A DNA stretch of 64,000 nt, from contig NZ_CP101717.1 in NCBI RefSeq assembly GCF_030643825.1, positions 1,178,001 through 1,242,000 on the forward strand, given 5' to 3'. This DNA comes from Salinispirillum sp. LH 10-3-1 (lineage in GTDB: Bacteria; Pseudomonadota; Gammaproteobacteria; Pseudomonadales; Natronospirillaceae). The translations under genes and the position numbers were made by a program. Positions 18,442-28,197 of this stretch are shown here, in pieces. Each line of letters opens with the position of its first letter. Positions within the stretch are counted from its first letter, which is position 1. A model generated the notes under the pieces. It was not told the DNA's origin. It made no database searches and saw only the letters and a program-made list of their open reading frames with translations.

Positions 18442-19605
18442 ATGGTCCAGCGAGTGACTGTGCTCGGCGCAACCGGCAGTATTGGGCAAAGCACCCTTGA
18501 TGTATTGAGTCGTCATCTCGATCAGTATGAGGTCTTTGCGCTAAGCGGACACCGTAACCTGCGGTTATTGGCGGAGCAGTGTGCGCAATTTCGCCCTGAA
18601 TTTGCCGTTGTGCCGGATGATCTGGCGGCTGTAGAGTTGATGGCGGCGTTGGCCTTGCTCAGCCCCGCGACACAGGTGTTGGTTGGGGAGGATGCCTTAT
18701 CTCGCATCGCGGCGAGCCGGGAAGTCGATATCGTCATGGCGGCTATCGTAGGTGCTGCCGGTTTGAGGCCGACACTGGCCGCTGCGAATGCCGGTAAGAA
18801 GATATTGTTGGCCAACAAAGAAAGCCTGGTGGTGGCTGGCCATTTGTTGATGCAGGCAGTGGAGCAGGGCGGCGCGACCTTGTTGCCAGTCGACAGTGAG
18901 CACAATGCTATTTTTCAGTGCCTTTCCTCGCCTAGTGACCCTGCCGTGGTATCGGTGGTGCTGACCGCTTCCGGTGGTCCTTTTCGCACGCTGCCCGCTG
19001 CGGACCTGGTGAATGTGACGCCTGAGCAGGCATGTGCCCATCCGAACTGGTCCATGGGGCAGAAAATCTCCGTCGATTCTGCGACTCTGATGAACAAGGG
19101 CCTGGAGCTGATTGAAGCGTGCTGGCTCTTTGATTTACAGCCTTCTGACATCGAAGTAGTGGTGCATCCGCAAAGCGTCATTCATTCTATGGTTCGATAT
19201 GTGGATGGCTCCGTGATTGCGCAAATGGGCGCTCCTGATATGCGAACACCCATCGCTTATGGCTTGGCTTGGCCAGAGCGTATTGACGCCGGGGTAGCGC
19301 CTTTGGATTTTCATGCGCTAGCGGGTTTAACCTTTGAGCAGGCTGATATAGCGCGCTTTCCGTGCTTGCGTTTGGCTGCAGAAGCCATGGTTATGGGTGG
19401 AACGGCACCGGCGGTGTTGAACGCCGCGAACGAAGAAACGGTGGCGGCTTTTTTAGCCGGAGACATCGGTTTTATGGACATACCGCGTATCAATGAACAA
19501 GTACTGACAAGCAGTCCAGTCGACCCGGTAGTGGATGTCGACCAACTGCTTGCGGCAGATCAGGCGGCACGTTTGCGTGCGCGACAATTGATTGAGGGTG
19601 TGTAG
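18442..19605 (+). CDS. dxr: 1-deoxy-D-xylulose 5-phosphate reductoisomerase
   Basis: A 387-residue NADPH enzyme that converts DXP to 2-C-methyl-D-erythritol 4-phosphate in the MEP isoprenoid pathway. The N-terminal Rossmann motif is [13 protein letters not shown]. The metal and substrate residues lie in [13 protein letters not shown], and the flexible loop lies in [25 protein letters not shown] precedes the ATG. The later pathway genes ispD and ispF are also in this window, near 39 kb. Confidence 0.97.
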   Translation: MVQRVTVLGATGSIGQSTLDVLSRHLDQYEVFALSGHRNLRLLAEQCAQFRPEFAVVPDDLAAVELMAALALLSPATQVLVGEDALSRIAASREVDIVMAAIVGAAGLRPTLAAANAGKKILLANKESLVVAGHLLMQAVEQGGATLLPVDSEHNAIFQCLSSPSDPAVVSVVLTASGGPFRTLPAADLVNVTPEQACAHPNWSMGQKISVDSATLMNKGLELIEACWLFDLQPSDIEVVVHPQSVIHSMVRYVDGSVIAQMGAPDMRTPIAYGLAWPERIDAGVAPLDFHALAGLTFEQADIARFPCLRLAAEAMVMGGTAPAVLNAANEETVAAFLAGDIGFMDIPRINEQVLTSSPVDPVVDVDQLLAADQAARLRARQLIEGV

Positions 19606-19607
19606 TC

Positions 19608-20951
19608 ATGTTAACCACGATATTGTTCTTTTTACTGGCCCTGTCGATATTGGTCGGTGTGCACGAAGCCGGGCATTATTTCGCTGCGCGTTGGTGCGGT
19701 GTGCGTGTATTGCGCTTCTCCATTGGCTTTGGCAAGCCCTTTCTGACGTGGCGCAATAAAGAAAATACTGAGTTTTCGCTGGCGCCGATTCCGTTAGGCG
19801 GGTATGTGCGCATGCTGGATGAGCGTGAGGGCAACGTGGCAGAGGAAGACTTGCCATTCACCCACAATCGCCAGTCGCCGCAAAAACGTATTTTTATTGC
19901 AGCAGCCGGTCCGTTGGCCAATTTCGTTTTGGCAATTGCTATTTTTTGGCTGATCAGCATGTTGGGTGTGTCGGTCGTGCGGCCGTGGGTAGAAGCACCA
20001 CAAGCGACGAGTGCTTGGGTCGGTCAATGGCCAGAGGGTCGTGTAGAAATCGTGTCGGTTGACGCCCAACCGGTGGCGGACTTGCGTGATGTGCAGCTGG
20101 CGTTGTTGGGGCGACTGGGTGAGAGCGGCGAAATCGTCTTAGGCTTACGCGCCCCTGAAGGTGCTCAATATACGGTGAGTTACCCAATTGAGCGTTGGTT
20201 GTCACGGGCACAGGACCCCAATCCGTTTGCTGAATTAGGTTTACAGTTTTGGCGTCCTGAGCGGCCTGCAATAGCTGCCTCGATTATTTCTGGCGGTGCC
20301 GCGGAGCGGGCAGGCATGCGGGCAGAAGATCGTGTGCTTTCCGTGAATGGCGACGCAATAAGCGGCTGGAATGAATGGGTTGACGTGGTGCAGCGCAACC
20401 CAGATACGGCTATCGTAATGGTTGTCGAGCGCGCGGGTAGTCGGGTAGACATCACCTTGGTGCCAGATTCCGCCACAGACGAGCAGGGCAACATCGTTGG
20501 TCGAGCTGGCGTGTACGCAACGCAGGTCGACAGCAGTGATTTGGTGCGCACCGTGCGCTATGGCCCGGTAGCGGCCGTTGGTGAAGCGGTACAGGAGACC
20601 CTATCGACGTCGGGCATGATATTAAGCTTCCTGAAGAAGATGGTGGTAGGAGAGGCGTCCGTTAAAAACCTCAGCGGGCCGGTATCTATTGCGCAGGTGG
20701 CAGGCGATTCCGCGAGCTTTGGTTTGGTGTCTTTCCTCAGCTTCTTGGCGTTACTGAGCATCAGCCTGGGGATCTTCAATTTACTGCCTATTCCGGTGTT
20801 GGACGGCGGTCATATTCTGTATTATGTTGTCGAACTTGTGCGCGGTAAGCCATTGTCAGAGCGCGTACAAACCATAGGCTTTCAAGTGGGTATTGCGCTG
20901 TTGATTGGCGTAATGGTGATTGCTTTTGCGAACGATTTCCAGCGCTTCTAA
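19608..20951 (+). CDS. rseP: Regulated intramembrane protease RseP (site-2 protease)
   Basis: A 447-residue zinc metalloprotease of the inner membrane that cleaves RseA to release sigma-E and clears signal-peptide remnants. The HEAGHY zinc motif lies in the first helix (near residues 19-24). Two periplasmic PDZ domains follow, and the third zinc ligand lies in the LPIPVLDGGH helix near residue 395. The gene starts two bases after the dxr stop. Its position before bamA-skp links it to outer-membrane stress control. Confidence 0.96.
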   Translation: MLTTILFFLLALSILVGVHEAGHYFAARWCGVRVLRFSIGFGKPFLTWRNKENTEFSLAPIPLGGYVRMLDEREGNVAEEDLPFTHNRQSPQKRIFIAAAGPLANFVLAIAIFWLISMLGVSVVRPWVEAPQATSAWVGQWPEGRVEIVSVDAQPVADLRDVQLALLGRLGESGEIVLGLRAPEGAQYTVSYPIERWLSRAQDPNPFAELGLQFWRPERPAIAASIISGGAAERAGMRAEDRVLSVNGDAISGWNEWVDVVQRNPDTAIVMVVERAGSRVDITLVPDSATDEQGNIVGRAGVYATQVDSSDLVRTVRYGPVAAVGEAVQETLSTSGMILSFLKKMVVGEASVKNLSGPVSIAQVAGDSASFGLVSFLSFLALLSISLGIFNLLPIPVLDGGHILYYVVELVRGKPLSERVQTIGFQVGIALLIGVMVIAFANDFQRF

Positions 20952-20961
20952 AAGCGCTTTG
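20941..20961 (+). terminator. Weak hairpin at the rseP stop codon
   Basis: AGCGCTT and AAGCGCT form a 7-bp stem whose loop contains the rseP TAA stop, followed by a short TTTG run. A second imperfect GAGGG/CCCTC pairing around a T7 loop follows. Read-through into bamA is likely. Confidence 0.4.
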
Positions 20962-21137
20962 TAGAGGGTGGTCTTTTTTTGACGCCCCTCTTAGAAAGGT
21001 TGGTGTAAAAAACGCGAGGAAAGGTTGCTGTCACACCGCCTTACCTGCAATTTTGCCCGACTGCGTTGAGTCAAAGTCTCGGCGAACCGAATATTAATCC
21101 TGAATAATAGAGCTAATCATAAGGATCTGTTTCATAC

Positions 21138-23474
21138 ATGGCGCATTTTAAGCTGTTGGGTGGTCTTTGCCTGCTAGGGGTCACTCTGAGCGCTGCTGTT
21201 CCGGCGACACCCATCGAAGTAGACGGTTTGCGCAGAGTTTCTACTGCGGCGTTTCTATCTTCCCTCCCCGGCGTCAACGACGGCCGTGCGGCCGATGATT
21301 TTAATTCCGCAGAAGCTGTAAGAGCCCTCTACGCCACTGGTTTATACCAAGATGTGGCGGTATATCGCACCGCGACGGGTGCTTACTACTTTGAAGTGCT
21401 GGAATACTCCATCATTGATCGAGTGAGCTTCAGTGGTAACAAACGTATCCCAACCGAAGCGCTGGATTCGGCTTTAGAAAACGTCGGTGTGATCGAAGGG
21501 CAGTCCTATCAACCGGCCATCGTGGCGCAAATCCAGTCTGAATTGGAAAGCCAATATGCTATTCAGGGACGCTATGACGCTCGGGTAGAAGTCAGTATTG
21601 AACCTTTGCCGCAAAACCGTGTGGCTATCATTATTAATATTGAAGAGGGTGCTGCAGCTGCCATCCGCTCTGTTGAAATTCGTGGCAATGAGGTGTTTGA
21701 AACCTCTGAGCTTTTGCGTGAAACGCGCCTCCGCCCACGTCGCTCGGGCGACTTGCTGCAACTCTTTTCGCGACGTCATCAATACAACCGTGACGAATAT
21801 TCCGGCGACCTGGAGCGGCTCAGCAGTTACTACTACGACCGGGGTTATGTTCGCTTTAACATTGAGAACAGCCAGATTTCTCTAGAGCCGGACCTGTCTG
21901 GCGTGCATCTGCTGACTGAGATTTTTGAGGGAGAGCGCTATCGTTGGGGCGATATTTCGGTAACAGGGGATTTTGCTGACCGTGAGGAAGATATCCGGGC
22001 AGCCGTGCGCCCAGTCAGTGGCGAGTGGTTCTCGCGTGCCGAAATGGTATCGACGCAAAACCGTATCATTGAAATTCTGGGTAACGATGGCTACCTCTAT
22101 GCTGGCGTAGAACCGCAAGCCAGCGTCGATGACGACGATTTGCGCGTTGATATGGTGTTTGTGGTTCGACCCGGCCCATTGATGTACGTGCGCAGTATTC
22201 AGTTCGTCGGTAACCAAGGTACGCTGGACGAAGTGTTGCGCCGAGAAATGCGCATCGAAGAGGGTGGCTTGGCGCGCAATGGCGCTATTACGCAATCGCG
22301 TCGCCGCTTGCAGCAGTTGGGCTTTTTCAGTGTGGTGAACGTCCGCCAACAGCGTGTGCCGGGCACTGACGACCAAGTCGATATCATCTTTTCTGTACTG
22401 GAAGATAAAAGCGGAAACCTGCAGGCATCGGTTGGTTTTCAGCCCGGTGTTGGTGTATTCGGCGCCTTGGAATTCTCCCAAACCAACTTCTTGGGGACCG
22501 GAAAGAGCCTGTCGTTGCGCAGTCAGTTCTCGGAAAGCACGACTATCTTGTCGTTGAATCATGTCGACCCATACTTTACCAAGTCCGGAATCAGTCGGGA
22601 TTTAAATCTGTTTTACGAGCGACGCAACAATCGCAACGTAGAAACCTACGGCTTGGATCGCTGGGGTGGGGAGTTTGCTCTGGGTACGCCGGTCAGTGAA
22701 AACAGTCGGATAAAGCTGGGTGTGGGCTATACCCAGACAGAACTCTATGTCGGCAACAAACCGCCTTTGGAAGTGACCGACTTCCAGTCCGAATACGGCA
22801 ATACCTATGGAGACTGGACATTAGAGCTGCAGTGGAATTACAGCAACCAGATTGGCAGCTTCTACTCCACAGAAGGCCAACGTCACAATGTCTCGGCAAC
22901 CGTAACGGTGCCGGGCAGTGATTTGAATTACTATCGTGTGACTTATCGTGGGGACTATGTGCAGCCCGTGAGTCCTTGGGATGGTTTTGCCATTCGAGTG
23001 CTGGGTCAGGCGGGTTATGGTGATGGTTTCGGTGATACCGATCGTTTGCCATTTTATAAGCATTTCTTCGCGGGCGGCCCCGGTACGGTGCGCGGCTATC
23101 GCGATCGGACAGTGAGCCCTTTCAGTACTACTGAAGTAGGCAATGAGAATTCAGCCGTACCTTTCGGTGGCAACATATTGTTGAGTTCTGGTCTTGAGCT
23201 GATCACCCCAACGCCGTTCTTCCGTGATCAGTCGTTGTATAGGACGGCTTTGTTTGTCGATGTCGGCGGTGCCTTTACGGAGCGCTGCTTGCCGGGTAAC
23301 GACCAGTGTCAAGAAGGGATCAGTTTGGATGGTGTGCGAGCATCATACGGTGTGGACTTTGTATGGCGCCCGGTCCCTATGCTACCGTTGCGCTTTATCT
23401 ATGCGCGGCCCTTGCTGGAGCAGGAAGATGACCTGCTGCAACGATTCCAACTCTCTTTCTGGAGCAATTTCTGA
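21138..23474 (+). CDS. bamA: Outer membrane protein assembly factor BamA
   Basis: A 778-residue Omp85 protein, the central subunit of the BAM complex that folds outer-membrane beta-barrels. A signal peptide (about residues 1-22) is followed by five POTRA domains (to about residue 410) and a C-terminal 16-strand barrel. The loop-6 VRGY variant of the VRGF motif is present (GGPGTVRGYRDR, near residues 648-659), and the protein ends in phenylalanine as barrel proteins do. skp overlaps its stop by one base. The 186-base gap upstream shows no clear sigma-E promoter by eye. Confidence 0.98.
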   Translation: MAHFKLLGGLCLLGVTLSAAVPATPIEVDGLRRVSTAAFLSSLPGVNDGRAADDFNSAEAVRALYATGLYQDVAVYRTATGAYYFEVLEYSIIDRVSFSGNKRIPTEALDSALENVGVIEGQSYQPAIVAQIQSELESQYAIQGRYDARVEVSIEPLPQNRVAIIINIEEGAAAAIRSVEIRGNEVFETSELLRETRLRPRRSGDLLQLFSRRHQYNRDEYSGDLERLSSYYYDRGYVRFNIENSQISLEPDLSGVHLLTEIFEGERYRWGDISVTGDFADREEDIRAAVRPVSGEWFSRAEMVSTQNRIIEILGNDGYLYAGVEPQASVDDDDLRVDMVFVVRPGPLMYVRSIQFVGNQGTLDEVLRREMRIEEGGLARNGAITQSRRRLQQLGFFSVVNVRQQRVPGTDDQVDIIFSVLEDKSGNLQASVGFQPGVGVFGALEFSQTNFLGTGKSLSLRSQFSESTTILSLNHVDPYFTKSGISRDLNLFYERRNNRNVETYGLDRWGGEFALGTPVSENSRIKLGVGYTQTELYVGNKPPLEVTDFQSEYGNTYGDWTLELQWNYSNQIGSFYSTEGQRHNVSATVTVPGSDLNYYRVTYRGDYVQPVSPWDGFAIRVLGQAGYGDGFGDTDRLPFYKHFFAGGPGTVRGYRDRTVSPFSTTEVGNENSAVPFGGNILLSSGLELITPTPFFRDQSLYRTALFVDVGGAFTERCLPGNDQCQEGISLDGVRASYGVDFVWRPVPMLPLRFIYARPLLEQEDDLLQRFQLSFWSNF

Positions 23475-24016
23475 TGACGACATTGATCTCACCTCGTATT
23501 TTTGTATCAGCACTCTTGGCCTTTTTTGTATCTGCCGGTGCCATGGCGCAGTCGAGCGGAGAGGCCCGTATTGCTGTCCTTGACCAAGAATACGTGCTCT
23601 TCCAAAGCGAAGCCGCTAAACAAGCCACGGCCGAACTGCGTCAGTCATTTGGTGGCGAAGAACGACGTGTTCGTCAGCTTGAAGAAGAGGTGACTGAGTT
23701 GCGCGCTCGTTTGGATGCTGATGCCGGCCTGCTGACGGAGAACGAATTAACTTCACTGAACCTCCAAATCGAGTCTAAACTGAGAGAGCGGGAAGAGTTG
23801 GTGCGCCGTCTGCAATCGGCACAGCAAAACCGCCGCCAAGCCTTTTTGCGCGAATATGAGAGTGTCCTGACAAGCGTGTTGGAAGACATTATTGTAGAGC
23901 AAAATATTGTGTTGCTGGTGTCTGCTGCAGAAGTCATTTATGCGCGCCCAGAGCTGGATATCACACCATTGGCGTTAGATCGATTTAATGCTGCCATCGC
24001 CGCTGGCAACAATTAA
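23474..24016 (+). CDS. skp: OmpH/Skp family periplasmic chaperone
   Basis: A 180-residue Skp/OmpH chaperone that holds unfolded outer-membrane proteins in the periplasm. A signal peptide (about residues 1-26, ending AMA|Q) is followed by a short beta body. A long charged coiled-coil region (about residues 55-130) forms the tentacles of the trimer. The ATG overlaps the bamA TGA (TGATG), so expression is coupled to bamA, its client-delivery partner. Confidence 0.94.
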   Translation: MTTLISPRIFVSALLAFFVSAGAMAQSSGEARIAVLDQEYVLFQSEAAKQATAELRQSFGGEERRVRQLEEEVTELRARLDADAGLLTENELTSLNLQIESKLREREELVRRLQSAQQNRRQAFLREYESVLTSVLEDIIVEQNIVLLVSAAEVIYARPELDITPLALDRFNAAIAAGNN

Positions 24017-24063
24017 GTAGCGGCTTGGTTGCTAAAGAACAATAAAAACAGGCTAGATAGATT

Positions 24064-25128
24064 ATGTCAGAGTCGGCTTTCGCGACCTTCACAGCAGCGC
24101 AATTGGCTGCCCAGGTTGGTGGGACGGTAAAGGGTGATCCGGATCAAACCATCACGTCCATAGCCCCGATAGAGACCGCGCGCGCGGGTCAATTGAGCTT
24201 CGTAGCACGCCGTCAGTTTGTTAAAAAGGCAGCTTCTTCGGCTGCTGATATTCTTCTGGTAACGGCCGATTTGGCCGATACTTTGTCACATACCTGTATT
24301 ATTGTCGCTGACCCCTATCGTGCTTACGCTCAGGTCTCGCAATTATTTTGGGACAAGTACTGGTTCACTCCTGGTGTTCATGCGACCGCCGTTATTGCGC
24401 CCGATGTTGAAGTGCCTGCCGATTGCCGAATCGGACCGCAGGTAGTGGTTGAGGCCGGAGCAGTCATCGGAGCTGGTGTTGAGTTGGATGCCCAGGTTTA
24501 TGTGGGCGCGGGGGTGCGTGTTGGTGCCAGAACGGTTATCAGGCCACGTGTTACCCTGTATCCCGGCGTTGTCATAGGCGAAGACTGCATGATTCAATCG
24601 GGCACGGTAGTCGGTGCTGATGGCTTCGGCTATGCTCGCCACCCCGGTGGCTGGGAGAAGATCGCCCAGTTAGGTGGTGTGCGGGTCGGTAATCGGGTCG
24701 AAATTGGTGCCAATGCAACCATTGATCGCGGTGCGCTCGCCGACACGGTCTTAGGCGACGATGTGATCATCGATAATTTAGTACAAGTGGGCCATAACGT
24801 CCAAGTCGGAGATAGAACCGCCTTGGTTGCTCAGAGTGGTATCGCGGGTTCGACCATTTTAGGCAAGGATGGGTCTGTGGGCGGGCAATCGGCAGTAGGC
24901 GGCCATCTGACGATAGCAGACAATGTACATTTCGTGGGTAAATCCATGGTTGCGCAGTCCGTGTCTGAACCCGGACAATACGCCTCCGGTCTACCAGCGC
25001 AACCATTCAACGATTGGCGTCGCGCCGTGGCACGCATTGGCCAGTTGAAGGTGCTACAGGATAAAGTAAACGCTTTATGGGGTAAGTTCGGTGACTCTAT
25101 TGAGCAAGACAAAACCGACAAAGCATAA
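24064..25128 (+). CDS. lpxD: UDP-3-O-(3-hydroxyacyl)glucosamine N-acyltransferase
   Basis: A 354-residue trimeric acyltransferase that adds the second hydroxyacyl chain in lipid A synthesis. The N-terminal uridine-binding domain (to about residue 100) precedes left-handed beta-helix hexapeptide repeats. The catalytic histidine is H244 in the NLVQVGHNVQVG segment. A C-terminal helix mediates acyl-carrier-protein binding. It is part of the lpxD-fabZ-lpxA-lpxB cluster. Confidence 0.97.
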   Translation: MSESAFATFTAAQLAAQVGGTVKGDPDQTITSIAPIETARAGQLSFVARRQFVKKAASSAADILLVTADLADTLSHTCIIVADPYRAYAQVSQLFWDKYWFTPGVHATAVIAPDVEVPADCRIGPQVVVEAGAVIGAGVELDAQVYVGAGVRVGARTVIRPRVTLYPGVVIGEDCMIQSGTVVGADGFGYARHPGGWEKIAQLGGVRVGNRVEIGANATIDRGALADTVLGDDVIIDNLVQVGHNVQVGDRTALVAQSGIAGSTILGKDGSVGGQSAVGGHLTIADNVHFVGKSMVAQSVSEPGQYASGLPAQPFNDWRRAVARIGQLKVLQDKVNALWGKFGDSIEQDKTDKA

Positions 25129-25160
25129 TTCAACGCCGTGAACAAAGAAGGAAGTTCTGC

Positions 25161-25619
25161 ATGAACCTCACGCTGCCGCTTGATCATGAACAAATAAAAA
25201 CCCTGTTACCACATCGCTATCCTTTCTTATTAGTTGATCGAGTAACAGAGCTGGAGGCCGGAAAAACCATTCGCGGCTACAAGAACGTCTCTGGTAATGA
25301 AGAGTTTTTTAACGGCCACTTTCCCGGTCAGTCGATTATGCCGGGTGTGCTGATATTGGAAGCCCTAGCCCAAATAGGTGCTATTCTAGGTTTTGCTTCA
25401 TCGGGCAATCGACACGAGGACGGCTTTCTCTTCCTGTTTGCCGGTATCGACAATGTGCGCTTCAAACGCCAAGTAGTGCCAGGGGATCGGCTTGACCTTG
25501 AGCTCGAAATTGTCAGCTGTAAACGCGGTATCTATAAAATGGAATGCCGTGCCAAGGTGGACGGTGAACTGGCCGCCAGTGCTGACATTCTATGTGCAGA
25601 GAGACAGGTAACTCAGTGA
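25161..25619 (+). CDS. fabZ: 3-hydroxyacyl-ACP dehydratase FabZ
   Basis: A 152-residue hot-dog-fold dehydratase of fatty-acid elongation. It has the LLPHRYPFLLVDRV start segment and the catalytic pair in NGHFPGQSIMPGVLILEALAQ (histidine and glutamate). It draws on the same hydroxyacyl-ACP pool as LpxA and LpxD, which explains its place in this cluster. Its TGA stop overlaps the lpxA GTG start. Confidence 0.98.
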   Translation: MNLTLPLDHEQIKTLLPHRYPFLLVDRVTELEAGKTIRGYKNVSGNEEFFNGHFPGQSIMPGVLILEALAQIGAILGFASSGNRHEDGFLFLFAGIDNVRFKRQVVPGDRLDLELEIVSCKRGIYKMECRAKVDGELAASADILCAERQVTQ

Positions 25620-26380
25620 TTCATCCGACTGCCATTATTGACCCCAGTGCGACACTTGGTGCTAACGTCTCCGTCGGTCCCTACTCCGTCATCGGTGCCA
25701 ATGTCACCATTGGGGCCGATTGCGAGATTGGCCCGCACGTGGTTATCAAAGGGCCGACGACTATTGGTAAGCGCAATCGTATCTTCCAATTCGCTTCCAT
25801 CGGAGAGGAGTGTCAGGACAAAAAGTACCGCGGTGAGCCAACGCAGTTGCATGTTGGTGATGACAACGTGATTCGGGAATGTGTGACCATGCAGCGCGGT
25901 ACGGTCCAGGACGAAGGCCTGACTCGTGTGGGCTCACGGGGGCTCTATATGGCGTATGCACATATCGCGCACGATTGCCGGATTGGTGATGACGTGATCG
26001 TCGCCAATGCCTCGCAGATCGCCGGGCATGTTCACTTGGGAGATTACGCCATTCTCGGTGGGGGTACCATGGTGCATCAGTTCTGCCGTATTGGTACAGG
26101 CTCGATGACTGGCGCTGGAACCGTGGTCTTCAAAGATATTCCTGCCTATGTGATGGCGCAGGGTAACCCGGCCAAAGCCTACACCATGAATTTCGAAGGG
26201 CTTAAACGGCGCAACTACGACGCTGCAAGCTTGGCAGCACTAAAACGTGCTTACAAGACCGTGTATCGTCAGGGCATTACATTGCAGGAAGCGATCGACA
26301 TTCTGGCGCGGGATACCACGCCCTGCGTGCAAACCTTTCATGCCAGTCTGGTTGCATCCAAGCGAGGGATAGTGCGCTGA
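25616..26380 (+). CDS. lpxA: UDP-N-acetylglucosamine O-acyltransferase
   Basis: A 254-residue trimeric beta-helix enzyme that catalyses the first step of lipid A synthesis. I chose the GTG at 25616: it overlaps the fabZ stop (GTGA) and gives the family N-terminus (V/M)IHPTAIIDPSA. An upstream in-frame ATG at 25592 would add eight residues inside fabZ. Hexapeptide repeats fill residues 5-180, with the catalytic histidine in AYAHIAHDC. The C-terminal helical domain ends SKRGIVR, as in homologues. Confidence 0.96.
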   Translation: MIHPTAIIDPSATLGANVSVGPYSVIGANVTIGADCEIGPHVVIKGPTTIGKRNRIFQFASIGEECQDKKYRGEPTQLHVGDDNVIRECVTMQRGTVQDEGLTRVGSRGLYMAYAHIAHDCRIGDDVIVANASQIAGHVHLGDYAILGGGTMVHQFCRIGTGSMTGAGTVVFKDIPAYVMAQGNPAKAYTMNFEGLKRRNYDAASLAALKRAYKTVYRQGITLQEAIDILARDTTPCVQTFHASLVASKRGIVR

Positions 26381-26381
26381 C

Positions 26382-27557
26382 ATGACTGTTAACAGGCCGT
26401 TAAGAGTCGCCGTTATTGCCGGTGAAGCGTCAGGCGATCAGCTGGGTGCTGGCTTGTTGGCCGCACTCAAGCAGCGAGTGCCGGATATTGAGTTCGCGGG
26501 CGTGGGTGGATCTGCCATGCAGAGGCAAGGCTTGGTATGTTGGGCCGATCAAGAACAACTGGCGGTAATGGGGCTGTTCGAGGTGCTGCGTAAGTTGCCG
26601 TCACTGTTGCGTTTGCGTCGCCGCTTGCGGCAGCAAATTATAGACTGGAAACCCGACCTCTTTTTGGGTATCGACGCCCCCGATTTTAATCTGCCACTGG
26701 CTCGTATGCTGCGTGTTCAGGGGCTGACCACGGCGCACTATGTGAGTCCGTCGGTCTGGGCGTGGCGTCAGGGCCGAGTGCATGGTATTCGCCGTTCCAT
26801 CGACCTGATGCTTACCCTATTTCCCTTTGAAGGTGATTTCTACGCGCAACATGACGTGCCCTTTGCTTTTGTGGGCCACACGTTAGCGGATCGCTTACCG
26901 ATGCAGCCGGATACAGCGGCCTATCGTCACAGGCTAGGATTAACCGGAACAGAGCCCATACTCGGTTTGTTGCCGGGTAGTCGACGCGGCGAAGTAGCCC
27001 GCATCGCTCCGGACTTTCTCGCCGCAGCGCGCTTGCTGAGGCAGCGGACCCCAACGTTACGGGTGCTGATACCTGCCGCCAATACCTTGCGCCACCAAGA
27101 ATTGACTCAACTATTGATGCCGGATGACGCCGACTGGATGACGCTGCTGGAGGGCCATAGCCATGACGTCCTCGGGGCCAGTGATGTAGTTCTAGTGGCC
27201 AGTGGTACGGCGACCTTGGAAACTGCTTTGCTTAAGAAGCCCATGGTGGTGGGCTATCGTTTTAGTGGATTGACCTACTGGGTTGGCAAGTTTCTGATGC
27301 GTATTCCTTGGGTTGCCTTACCCAACATTTTAGCGCGTCGTTTTGTGGTGCCTGAATTACTGCAGGGTGAATTAACGCCCGAGCGCGCTGCCGATGAACT
27401 GTATGATTTCTTGCATAACCCCGAGCGGCGCCAGCAATGTATTGAGTGTTTTGAAGATATGCATAAGCGGCTTGGCCGGGCGGCGGATGATGTCGCTGCG
27501 GATGCGTTGCTCGACCTGATAGCAGAAAAAGCAGCAGAGGGTAATGCCGGTGCTTGA
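26382..27557 (+). CDS. lpxB: Lipid-A-disaccharide synthase
   Basis: A 391-residue GT-B fold glycosyltransferase of family GT19. It joins UDP-2,3-diacylglucosamine to lipid X to form the lipid A disaccharide. The N-terminal [17 protein letters not shown] motif, [13 protein letters not shown] and [11 protein letters not shown] segments are typical. It starts one base after lpxA ends and its 3' end overlaps rnhB by 14 bases. Confidence 0.97.
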   Translation: MTVNRPLRVAVIAGEASGDQLGAGLLAALKQRVPDIEFAGVGGSAMQRQGLVCWADQEQLAVMGLFEVLRKLPSLLRLRRRLRQQIIDWKPDLFLGIDAPDFNLPLARMLRVQGLTTAHYVSPSVWAWRQGRVHGIRRSIDLMLTLFPFEGDFYAQHDVPFAFVGHTLADRLPMQPDTAAYRHRLGLTGTEPILGLLPGSRRGEVARIAPDFLAAARLLRQRTPTLRVLIPAANTLRHQELTQLLMPDDADWMTLLEGHSHDVLGASDVVLVASGTATLETALLKKPMVVGYRFSGLTYWVGKFLMRIPWVALPNILARRFVVPELLQGELTPERAADELYDFLHNPERRQQCIECFEDMHKRLGRAADDVAADALLDLIAEKAAEGNAGA

Positions 27558-28194
27558 ACTCGACACTAGATACTCCGGTTGTGTGGCGGGTACGGATGAG
27601 GCCGGAAGAGGGCCGCTGTGCGGGCCTGTTTATGCCGCTGCAGTTATTCTAGATCCAGCCCGGCCGATTGAAGGCTTGAACGATTCCAAAAAATTGAATG
27701 AAGCAGCGCGTGAGCGCTTGTTTGGAGTCATTTGCGCGCAGGCTACCGCGTGGGCGATTGCCAAATGCAGCGCTGCAGAAATTGATCGTTTTAATATTCT
27801 GCGGGCCAGCCATTTGGCCATGGAGCGGGCGGTAGCCCAACTGGGTGTGGTCCCCGAAAGGGTGTTAGTGGACGGTAATCGACTGCCGAAACATCTCAAT
27901 CTGCCTGCTGAAGCCGTCGTAAAGGGTGATGCGCGACATTCAGCCATCGCTGCGGCTTCCATACTGGCCAAGGTAGCCCGGGATCGTGTCATGCGCGAAC
28001 TGCATGAGCAGTTTCCACACTATGATTTAGGTACCAACAAGGGTTACCCGACACCGGTGCACTTGAGTGCCCTGGAACAGCATGGCCCCTGTGCTGAGCA
28101 CCGACGCAGTTTTGCACCGGTGCGGCGCTGGCTGGAGCAAACGAATATTCAGGGGGACCTGTTGTCCTCCTCATCAGAGTTTATGGATACTTGA
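27544..28194 (+). CDS. rnhB: Ribonuclease HII
   Basis: A 216-residue RNase HII that removes ribonucleotides misincorporated in DNA and RNA primers. The catalytic acidic residues lie in GTDEAGRGP (near residues 16-24), the LVDGN segment and the central region preceding [23 protein letters not shown] is conserved. It overlaps lpxB and is followed three bases later by dnaE. Confidence 0.97.
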   Translation: MPVLELDTRYSGCVAGTDEAGRGPLCGPVYAAAVILDPARPIEGLNDSKKLNEAARERLFGVICAQATAWAIAKCSAAEIDRFNILRASHLAMERAVAQLGVVPERVLVDGNRLPKHLNLPAEAVVKGDARHSAIAAASILAKVARDRVMRELHEQFPHYDLGTNKGYPTPVHLSALEQHGPCAEHRRSFAPVRRWLEQTNIQGDLLSSSSEFMDT

Positions 28195-28197
28195 TTT

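Noticed and set aside
20952..21137. Sigma-E promoter upstream of bamA
   Set aside because: Expected from biology, but no GGAACTT-N16-TCTGA-like pair is visible in the 186-base gap.
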